Assembly: GCF_003073135.1 (NCBI RefSeq)
Contig: NZ_PGDQ01000003.1
Location: 124,001 to 188,000 of the forward strand
From: Euzebya rosea
Lineage (GTDB): Bacteria; Actinomycetota; Nitriliruptoria; Euzebyales; Euzebyaceae
DNA: 64,000 bases
Direction of reading: 5' to 3'
Shown: one piece after another, positions 1 to 6,753 of the stretch
Layout of the letters: each line of letters opens with the position of its first letter
How positions within the stretch are numbered: position 1 is the first letter of the stretch
Translations under genes and position numbers: made by a program
The notes under the pieces: model-generated
Told to the model about the DNA's origin: nothing
Seen by the model: the letters and a program-made list of their open reading frames with translations, nothing else
Databases searched by the model: none

Positions 1-389
1 CACGCGAGTACGACGACGCTGTCGCCGACGCGGCGGTCGCCCGCGCCGTCGCGACGCGGATGCTCGACGACGAGGGGTTCGCCCGCGCATGGGTGGATGA
101 CCGCGGGGTCAAGCGGGGCTACGGCCGGCGTCGGCTGCACCGCGAGCTCACGAAGCGAAAGGTCCCCGAACCGGTCATCGACGCAGCGCTGGCCCAGCTC
201 GACGAGGTCGACGAGACGGCCCAGGCGCTGGACTTCGCACGCCAGCGCGCCCAGCGGATGCCGGCCGACCTGCCGCCGGCGCGGGTGGCCCAGCGGCTGG
301 TCGGCATGCTCGTCCGCCGCGGGTTCGACTCGGGTACGGCGCACCAGGCCGCTCGCGAGGCCACCGCCCTCGACCGCGACTGGGACTGA
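1..389 (+). CDS. recX: Regulatory protein RecX, C-terminal part (5' end outside window)
   Basis: The open frame is already running at base 3 and stops at 387-389, so only the C-terminal ~128 residues are present. The fragment has the RecX pattern: a YDD...A motif, then the 'LDDEGFARAWVDDR' helix, a basic GYGRRRL segment and the helix '...VPEPVIDAAL'. RecX is a cytoplasmic modulator of RecA filaments and is usually encoded directly after recA, which would lie upstream of the window. It is followed by a 17-bp tandem repeat array and then by a convergent gene. The identification is quite safe from the motif and from the neighbouring miaB-miaA-dapF-hflX-lexA block, which has the mycobacterial recA-region order. 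Confidence 0.88.
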   Translation, partial: REYDDAVADAAVARAVATRMLDDEGFARAWVDDRGVKRGYGRRRLHRELTKRKVPEPVIDAALAQLDEVDETAQALDFARQRAQRMPADLPPARVAQRLVGMLVRRGFDSGTAHQAAREATALDRDWD

Positions 390-486
390 ACTGGATTCAT
401 TCCCCCGGACGAACCGCGGACCCCGCCGGGTGATCGACGGGGTCCGAGGCCCTAGGAGGCTGGTGTCTCTGGAGGTGAATGGCCCA

Positions 487-574
487 CACGGCCTGGCGGC
501 CTGCACGGCCTGGCGGCCTGCACGGCCTGGCGGCCCATACGGCCTGGAGGCCCATACGGCCTGGCGGCCTACAC
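487..574. repeat. 17-bp tandem repeat array (about five copies)
   Basis: Five consecutive 17-bp units of the type CACGGCCTGGCGGCCTG run from 487 to about 571, with a partial sixth. Copies differ by C/T or A changes (CATACGGCCTGGAGGCC and similar). The array fills the gap between the convergent ends of recX and the surface-protein gene. The stop codon of the latter (569-571) lies inside the last unit, so the array probably grew from or into that gene end. Length variation between strains would be expected. It is not CRISPR: there are no spacers. Confidence 0.85.
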
Positions 575-1402
575 GTCCAGGGTGGTGACCGTCAGGCGGT
601 CGGCGCGGCGGCGCATGCCGTACCCGGCAGCGCCGAGCAGGCCGAGGCCGGTCGCGGTGATCCAGGCGGCCGACCCGTCGGTGTAGGGGACCATCGCGGC
701 GCCGGTGAACCGCAGGGCGTCGGCGGCGGCCTGCTGGATCGGTGCGGCCGTGGTGGTGGGGGGCGCGATCATCGGGGTCTCGTACTCCATCGGGACCGAG
801 ACCATGGGCGCTTCGTAGGGCTGCAGCGTCAGGCCGTTCTGGCTGCGGACGCCGTCGATGTTGGCGCCGAGGTTGGCCGGCTGGATGGTCGGGGTGCCGG
901 CGACGCGACCGTCGGCGGCGGGGGCCTGGGGCTCGACGACCTCGGTGGGGGCCTTGCCGGCCGCCGTCACCTTGGTGGGCTCCGCCTCGGCGCCGTCGTC
1001 GGTGGTCACGGTGCCGCCCTGCGAGCCGGACTGGGGTGCGGGCGCCGCCGGGGGAGCGGGGACACCCTGGTTGTCGTCCGCGGGAGCGTCGTCCCCGAGC
1101 AGTCCGGCGGGGACCTCCTCCACCAGGGGGGCGACCGCGTCCAGGGGCAGGGCGTCGGTCACGGGGGCGACGGCCTCCACGACCGGGGCGACCGTCTCGA
1201 CGACGTCGTCGACGACACCGCAGGCCGCATCCACGATCGGGTCGGCGCTGGACTCGGCGGCGCAGGCCGGCAGGGTCTCCTGGGGGGTGTCCAGCAGCTG
1301 GGCCGTCACCGGGACGACCGGCAGCAGCATCGCCGCACCGGCCAGGCTGGTGAACGCGATGGCACGGGGGGTGCGACGACGGGGGGAAGTGGGGTGGGCC
1401 AC
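569..1402 (-). CDS. Secreted, membrane-anchored low-complexity protein of unknown function
   Basis: 277 residues. The GTG start at 1402 has a GCAGGAG ribosome site about 9 nt upstream; a longer upstream reading is possible but lacks one. After a twin-arginine-free basic N-terminus comes a hydrophobic signal segment (about residues 15-35), then a Pro/Ala/Val/Asp-rich, low-complexity body. The C-terminus has an FTG motif, a short hydrophobic stretch (LGLLGAAGYGMRRR) and a basic tail, resembling a cell-surface sorting or anchor region, although no canonical LPXTG is present. A secreted, wall-associated spacer or adhesin-like protein is plausible, but no catalytic domain is visible. The 281 bp upstream (1403-1683) show no recognisable gene, only a short ACGACGC...GCGTCGT inverted repeat at 1445-1463. 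Confidence 0.6.
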   Translation of the reverse strand: MAHPTSPRRRTPRAIAFTSLAGAAMLLPVVPVTAQLLDTPQETLPACAAESSADPIVDAACGVVDDVVETVAPVVEAVAPVTDALPLDAVAPLVEEVPAGLLGDDAPADDNQGVPAPPAAPAPQSGSQGGTVTTDDGAEAEPTKVTAAGKAPTEVVEPQAPAADGRVAGTPTIQPANLGANIDGVRSQNGLTLQPYEAPMVSVPMEYETPMIAPPTTTAAPIQQAAADALRFTGAAMVPYTDGSAAWITATGLGLLGAAGYGMRRRADRLTVTTLDV

Positions 1403-1683
1403 TGGGGGATCTCCTGCGGTTCGGTGCGGCTCTTCGCGGAACCCAACGACGCCCGCTGCGTCGTGTGACGGTTCTTCAGTGGAGTTTTCGCCCTTCGACA
1501 CCGGATCTCCTGCTGTCGGTCGGACAGTGGAGGTATCGGGTGACCGCGGCCGGACCTGTAGGACGTTGTCCTGTGACGCCGCGGTCATGGATGGACCAGC
1601 GGCGCCCGGGGGGCGGCTGGGCAGTCTCGACCACAACCCGTAGGCTGGTCAACCGCCCCGCTATCGGATGAGGAGAACCGCAC

Positions 1684-1977
1684 GTGAACGTGCTGCAGGT
1701 CTGGATGTTGATCGGTGTCCCCGCGCTGGCGCTCGCCGGTGCGCTCTTCGTGCGCCGTTCGCCCTGGCGGTCCGTCGTCGGCTACGCCGTCCTGTTCGCC
1801 GGCTTCGGTGGCATGGCGGTCTACGACCGGGCCAACGCCGCCGTCTTCGGTGGCCTCATCGCGTTGCTGTACGCCGCTGGCCGTGGCGGCAGCCTGGAGC
1901 GGATCGACACCCGAGCCGACGAGCTGGCCGTCCCCGACGCGTCGCTGCACCCCAAGCGTCGCGCGGCGCAGGGCTGA
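1684..1977 (+). CDS. Small membrane protein, unknown function
   Basis: 97 residues from a GTG start preceded by GAGGAGA. Three hydrophobic helices are visible (residues ~3-21, ~28-44 and ~50-65), followed by a short soluble basic C-terminus. It ends 11 bp before the miaB start and probably shares its transcript. No family is recognised; a small uncharacterised membrane gene near miaB also occurs in other actinobacteria, but homology was not tested. Confidence 0.65.
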   Translation: MNVLQVWMLIGVPALALAGALFVRRSPWRSVVGYAVLFAGFGGMAVYDRANAAVFGGLIALLYAAGRGGSLERIDTRADELAVPDASLHPKRRAAQG

Positions 1978-1988
1978 TCGAGGATTCC

Positions 1989-3404
1989 GTGAGCGCACGT
2001 ACCTACTTCATCCGCACCTACGGGTGCCAGATGAACGAGCACGACTCCGAGCGCGCCGCTGGCGTGCTGGAGACGATGGGCTATCGCCCCGCCCCCGACG
2101 CCGAGTCGGCGGGCCTCGTGCTGCTCAACACGTGCGCCATCCGGGAGAACGCCGACAACAAGCTGTACGGCCAGCTCTCCCACCTCAAGCCGCTGAAGCT
2201 GGCGGACCCCTCCAAGACCATCGTGGTCGGTGGCTGCCTGGCCCAGAAGGACCAGGACAAGCTGGCCGAGAAGGCCCCGTACGTCGACGTGGTGTACGGC
2301 ACGCACAACATGGGTCGCCTGCCGGAGCTGCTCGCGCAGGCCGACTCCGCGGCGCTGCCCGTCGTGGAGATCCTCGAGCACACCCAGATGTTCCCCTCGG
2401 CGCTGCCGTCGATGCGGGAGGTGCGCCACCATGCATGGGTGTCGATCTCGATCGGCTGCGACAACACCTGTGCGTTCTGCATCGTCCCCTCGCTCCGCGG
2501 CCCGGAGAAGTCCCGCAAGCTCGGCGACATCGTCAGCGAAGCCCGCGAGCTGGTCGCCGACGGCGTCACCGAGATCACGCTGCTCGGCCAGAACGTCAAC
2601 AGCTACGGCCGTGACCTGGTCCGTGCCGGTGAGGTGCCCGCGGAGTTCGCGGACGGCTCGCGCAACCGCACGCTCTTCGCCGAGCTGCTCCACATGCTCG
2701 GCGACGTGGACGGGCTGGACCGCATCCGGTTCACCTCTCCTCACCCCAAGGACTTCACTTCCGACGTGTTCGCCGCGATGCGCGACGTGCCCACGGTCAT
2801 GGAGCAGCTGCACCTGCCCCTGCAGGCCGGCAGCGACCGGATCCTGAAGCTGATGCAGCGCAGCTACCGCTCCCGCCGGTTCCTGGACCTCGTCGCCGAG
2901 GCCCGTGACACCATCCCCGGCCTGGCCATCTCCACCGACATCATCGTCGGCTTCCCCGGCGAGACCGAGGAGGACTTCCAGGCCACCCTCGACGTCACCG
3001 AGCAGGCCCGGTTCGACTCGGCCTTCACCTTCAAGTACTCCAAGCGTCCCGGTACGACCGCCGTCGACCTGCCCGACCACGTCGAGCAGCACGTCATGGA
3101 CGAGCGGTTCATCCGCCTCGCCGAGCTGACCAAGCGGCTGTCGGCGGAGTCCCACGCCCGCCAGGTCGGCACCGTGCAGGAGGTCGTGGTCGAGGGCCCG
3201 TCCAAGACCGACGACTCCCGGCTAAGCGGCCGCACCCGCCACAACCGCCTCGTGCACTTCCCGGTCGTCGAGGGCCTTGCGTCGGGTGCCAGGGCCAACG
3301 TGGCCGTGACCGACGCCGCCGCGCACTACCTGCTCGGTGAGGTCACCGACGCCGACGTCACCCCGGCCGTGCCCACCCCGGGCCCGGCCACCGCGATCGC
3401 CTGA
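1989..3404 (+). CDS. miaB: tRNA-2-methylthio-N6-dimethylallyladenosine synthase MiaB
   Basis: 471 residues, cytoplasmic radical-SAM methylthiotransferase that turns i6A37 of tRNA into ms2i6A37, acting after MiaA, encoded next. The GTG at 1989 is chosen because the MiaB N-terminus (TYFIRTYGCQMNEHDSE) begins there and GAGGA precedes it. Visible: the N-terminal UPF0004 domain with its three cluster cysteines (GCQMN, NTCAIREN, GGCLAQ), the radical-SAM motif CDNTCAFC, and a C-terminal TRAM domain. It sits between the small membrane gene and miaA with a 5-prime spacer of 11 bp on each side, so one operon with miaA-dapF-hflX is likely. Confidence 0.96.
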   Translation: MSARTYFIRTYGCQMNEHDSERAAGVLETMGYRPAPDAESAGLVLLNTCAIRENADNKLYGQLSHLKPLKLADPSKTIVVGGCLAQKDQDKLAEKAPYVDVVYGTHNMGRLPELLAQADSAALPVVEILEHTQMFPSALPSMREVRHHAWVSISIGCDNTCAFCIVPSLRGPEKSRKLGDIVSEARELVADGVTEITLLGQNVNSYGRDLVRAGEVPAEFADGSRNRTLFAELLHMLGDVDGLDRIRFTSPHPKDFTSDVFAAMRDVPTVMEQLHLPLQAGSDRILKLMQRSYRSRRFLDLVAEARDTIPGLAISTDIIVGFPGETEEDFQATLDVTEQARFDSAFTFKYSKRPGTTAVDLPDHVEQHVMDERFIRLAELTKRLSAESHARQVGTVQEVVVEGPSKTDDSRLSGRTRHNRLVHFPVVEGLASGARANVAVTDAAAHYLLGEVTDADVTPAVPTPGPATAIA

Positions 3405-3415
3405 GCGAGCCCACC

Positions 3416-4357
3416 GTGGAAGAGGTCGGACCCGACGGTCCGACGGGTCCGGTCGTCGCCGTCGTCGGGCCCACCGGCAGCGGCAAGTCCGCCGCAGCCA
3501 TGGCCGCAGCCGATCGGCTGCACGACGCCGGCCACCCCGTCGAGCTGGTGGCGATCGACGCCTTCACCGTCTACCGCGGCTTGGACATCGGCACCGCCAC
3601 ACCCGGCCCCGAGGACCGTGCACGAGTTCCGCACCACCTGGTCGACGAGCTCGAACCCGACCAGGACTGCACCGTTCGGTGGTTCCAGCAGCGGGCCCGG
3701 ACGGCGATCGCCGACGTGATCGGCCGCGGCGCGCTGCCCCTGCTGGTCGGCGGCTCGGGCCTGTACTACCGGGCGGTCGTCGACGCCATGGTCTTCCCGC
3801 CGACCGACCCGGCGGTCCGCGAACGGCTGGAGGGGGAGTGGGCCCACGACCCGGCGGCGGCACATCAGCACCTCGCCGCCCTGGATCCCGAGGCGGCAGG
3901 CCGCATCGACCCGCTCAACCTGCGACGCACGGTCCGTGCGCTGGAGGTCATCGAGCTGACCAGCCAGCCGTTCTCCAGCTTCCACCGCGTGTGGCAGAGC
4001 CACGAGAGCATCTATCCGGGCCTCTCCGTCATCGGGGTCGACGTCGACCGGCGCGACCTGGCCGACCGGTTGGAACGCCGCACCCATCGGATGCTCGAGG
4101 ACGGGTGGCTGGATGAGGCGGCCGCCCTGAGGGACCGGACGCTGTCCGACACCGCCCGCCAGGCCATCGGCTACGCCGAGCTGTTCGCCCACCTCGACGG
4201 CGAGATGACCCTCGAGGACGCGACCGAGCGCATCGTCATCCGCACCCGGCAGTTCGCCGCCAAGCAACGCCGCTGGTTCCGCAAGGACCCACGGATCCAG
4301 TGGCAGCCGGCCGACGCCGTCCCCGCTGCCGTCGAGGCCGCCGCTAGGCTGGGCTGA
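3416..4357 (+). CDS. miaA: tRNA dimethylallyltransferase MiaA
   Basis: 313 residues, adding a dimethylallyl group from DMAPP to A37 of tRNAs reading UNN codons. The P-loop GPTGSGKS is at residues 18-25. The usual DSxQVYRGMDIGTAKP block appears as IDAFTVYRGLDIGTATP, keeping the Asp and the GT(A) loop. GGSGLYYRA and the substrate-binding helices follow, and the C-terminal RQFAAKQRRWFRKD segment is typical. The start is GTG 3416, 11 bp after miaB. No strong ribosome site is seen, so translation may be coupled to miaB. Confidence 0.95.
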   Translation: MEEVGPDGPTGPVVAVVGPTGSGKSAAAMAAADRLHDAGHPVELVAIDAFTVYRGLDIGTATPGPEDRARVPHHLVDELEPDQDCTVRWFQQRARTAIADVIGRGALPLLVGGSGLYYRAVVDAMVFPPTDPAVRERLEGEWAHDPAAAHQHLAALDPEAAGRIDPLNLRRTVRALEVIELTSQPFSSFHRVWQSHESIYPGLSVIGVDVDRRDLADRLERRTHRMLEDGWLDEAAALRDRTLSDTARQAIGYAELFAHLDGEMTLEDATERIVIRTRQFAAKQRRWFRKDPRIQWQPADAVPAAVEAAARLG

Positions 4358-4385
4358 CGCCCACACACGACCCACGGAGAGCACC

Positions 4386-5228
4386 CTGGAGTTCCTGAAG
4401 GTGCACGGAGCCGGCAACGACTTCGTGCTGCTGCCCGACCTCGACGACCGCGTCGACCTGACCGCCGACCTGGCCGCTGCGCTGTGCCATCGGCAGATGG
4501 GGATCGGCGGTGACGGGGCCATCCGCGTCGGCCCCGCCCGACCCGGCACCGACGCCGATGTCTTCATGGACTACCGCAACGCCGACGGTGGCCTGTCGGA
4601 GATGTGCGGCAACGGGGTTCGCACCGTCGCCAAGTACCTCGCCGACCGCCAGCCCATGGACGTCGTCGCCGTCGACACGCGCGCGGGCGTCAAGCGGGTC
4701 GTCATCCACCGCGGCCCCGACGGCCTGACCGACACGTGCACCGTCGACATGGGCGCCCCCGTGACCGGCGAGGTCGGCCGGACGATCGTGCTCGACGACG
4801 GCACGACCGCCACCGTCACGATCGTCTCGATGGGCAACCCCCACGCGGTCCTCCTCGTCGACGACGTGGCGACCGCGCCGGTGACCACCCTCGGCCCGCG
4901 CCTGGAGACCCACCCGGACTTCCCCGAGGGGACCAACGTCGAGTTCATCGCCGCACGCCCCGACGGTGGCGTCGACGGACGCATCTGGGAACGCGGCGTC
5001 GGTGAGACCATGGCCTCGGGGACCGGCGGATCGGCCATGGCCGTCGCCGCCCACCTCAACGGACTCGCCGACCGGACCACCGACGTGCACCTGCCCGGCG
5101 GCGTGCTCCGCATCGAGTGGACCGAGGAGACCCTCTTCGTGACCGGTCCGGCGGTCGAGGTCGGCAAGGGGTTCCTCGACGACGCATGGCTGGCCACTGC
5201 TGCCAGCGGGACGGGGGCATCCGCATGA
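4386..5228 (+). CDS. dapF: Diaminopimelate epimerase DapF with Ser in place of the second catalytic Cys
   Basis: 280 residues. DapF interconverts LL- and meso-diaminopimelate for lysine and peptidoglycan synthesis, normally with two cysteines acting as acid and base. The first is present (EMCGNGVRT, Cys74). The second, normally in ...GETxxCGTG, reads GETMASGTGGS, so Ser211 (codon TCG at 5016) replaces it. The start is set at a CTG (4386) because it yields the family N-terminus EFLKVHGAGNDF and GGAGA lies 5 nt upstream; the first conventional start, GTG 4401, would remove the first beta strand and is 20 nt from that ribosome site. It overlaps hflX by 4 bp. Activity, or a compensating residue, needs testing. 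Confidence 0.9.
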   Translation: MEFLKVHGAGNDFVLLPDLDDRVDLTADLAAALCHRQMGIGGDGAIRVGPARPGTDADVFMDYRNADGGLSEMCGNGVRTVAKYLADRQPMDVVAVDTRAGVKRVVIHRGPDGLTDTCTVDMGAPVTGEVGRTIVLDDGTTATVTIVSMGNPHAVLLVDDVATAPVTTLGPRLETHPDFPEGTNVEFIAARPDGGVDGRIWERGVGETMASGTGGSAMAVAAHLNGLADRTTDVHLPGGVLRIEWTEETLFVTGPAVEVGKGFLDDAWLATAASGTGASA

Positions 5229-6727
5229 GCGACCCAGACCAGGGACCGAGCGAGGAGCACGACGACATCGACGAGACCGTGATCGACAGCGACGAACCGA
5301 CCGAGCTGGGCTGGGACATCGAGGACCCCGCGTCCGACAGTGAAGGTGGCCTCCGGATCGGTCGTGCGCAGCGCCGTCGGCTCGAGGCCGAGCGCATCGA
5401 GGACCACGCCCCGCAGGAGGGTGTGAAGATCTTCCGGCAGGTCGACGCGGCCGTCATCGTCGGGCTGCACCTGCCCGGCGAGACCAGCCACGACGTCGAC
5501 GCCTCCCTCGACGAGATGGAGCAGCTGCTGGAAACCGCCGGCGGCATGACCGTCGGTCGGGTCGTGCAACGGCGCGACCACCCCGACGTCGCCACGTTCC
5601 TCGGCCGCGGCAAGGTCCAGGAGCTCAAGGACCTCGTCGGCCAGCTCGGTGCCGACGCGGTCGTGTTCGACGACGACCTGTCCCCGGCCCAGCAGCGCAA
5701 CCTGGAGGAGAAGCTGAAGGTCAAGGTGCTCGACCGCACCATCGTGATCCTCGACATCTTCGCCCAGCACGCCTCGTCCTCGGAGGGCACCGCCCAGGTC
5801 GAGCTGGCCCAGCTGACCTACCTGCTGCCCCGCCTGCGAGGGTGGGGTGACGCCCTGTCCCGTCAGGCCGGTGGTGTCGGCGTCGGCATGCGAGGTCCCG
5901 GTGAGACCCAGCTCGAGGTCGACCGACGGAAGCTCAACCGTCGCATCACCAAGCTGAAGCGCGATCTCGCGGCCGCCCAGAAGATCCGCCAGACCAAGTC
6001 GCTCAAGCGGCGTCGCAACAAGGTCCGTGCGGCCGCCATCGTCGGCTACACCAACGCCGGCAAGTCCACCCTGATGAACGCCATGACCGGGGCCGACGTG
6101 CTGGTCGCCGACCAGCTGTTCGCCACCCTGGACACGACCGCCCGCCGGCTGGACCTGCCCGACGGACGCACCATCGTGCTGACCGACACCGTCGGGTTCG
6201 TCAAGAAGCTGCCGACGCAGCTGGTCGAGTCGTTCAAGTCCACGCTGGAGGACACCCTCAACGCCGACCTGCTCGTGCACGTCGTCGACGCGTCCCACGA
6301 GGAGGCGGAGGGGCACGTCCTGGCCGTCAACCGCGTCCTCGCAGAGATCGGCGCGGGGGACATGCCACGGGTGCTGGTCCTCAACAAGATCGACCGCTGC
6401 GACCCCGACGACCTGGTCGGCCTGGCCCGGACCGTCGAGGCGCACGGCGAAGCCGTCCACGAGGTGTCGGCCGCCACCGGACAGGGCGTGCAGGCGCTCA
6501 TCGACGGGATCGCCGAACGCATCCCACCGCACCGCAAGGTCGTCGAGGCGCTGATCCCGTACTCCCGCGCCGATCTGGTCGCCCGCGCCCACGCCGGCGG
6601 GGAGGTCCTCAAGCGCGAGGACCGCGAGGACGGCACCTGGATCGTGGCCAACGTCTCGCCCAGGGTCGGGGCCGAGCTCGTCCCCTTCGCCACCAGCGAC
6701 CCGTGGGCCACGGACGACGATGGCTGA
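5225..6727 (+). CDS. hflX: GTPase HflX, ribosome rescue/splitting factor
   Basis: 500 residues. It starts at the ATG overlapping the dapF stop (ATGA), implying translational coupling. After an acidic N-terminal ~45 residues comes the HflX N-terminal domain (...FLGRGKVQEL, VVFDDDLSPAQQRNLEEKL...VLDRT), a coiled-coil linker with QLTYLLPRLRG and GPGETQLEVDRR, then the G domain: G1 GYTNAGKST, G3 DTVGF, G4 NKID. HflX binds the 50S subunit and splits stalled ribosomes, for example in heat or antibiotic stress. Its position after dapF is the same as in mycobacteria. Confidence 0.95.
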   Translation: MSDPDQGPSEEHDDIDETVIDSDEPTELGWDIEDPASDSEGGLRIGRAQRRRLEAERIEDHAPQEGVKIFRQVDAAVIVGLHLPGETSHDVDASLDEMEQLLETAGGMTVGRVVQRRDHPDVATFLGRGKVQELKDLVGQLGADAVVFDDDLSPAQQRNLEEKLKVKVLDRTIVILDIFAQHASSSEGTAQVELAQLTYLLPRLRGWGDALSRQAGGVGVGMRGPGETQLEVDRRKLNRRITKLKRDLAAAQKIRQTKSLKRRRNKVRAAAIVGYTNAGKSTLMNAMTGADVLVADQLFATLDTTARRLDLPDGRTIVLTDTVGFVKKLPTQLVESFKSTLEDTLNADLLVHVVDASHEEAEGHVLAVNRVLAEIGAGDMPRVLVLNKIDRCDPDDLVGLARTVEAHGEAVHEVSAATGQGVQALIDGIAERIPPHRKVVEALIPYSRADLVARAHAGGEVLKREDREDGTWIVANVSPRVGAELVPFATSDPWATDDDG

Positions 6728-6753
6728 GCACCGAGGGGACTGAGGACACCTCC

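Noticed and set aside
487-574. CRISPR array
   Set aside because: Units are immediately adjacent with no spacers and no cas genes are nearby; it is a simple tandem repeat.
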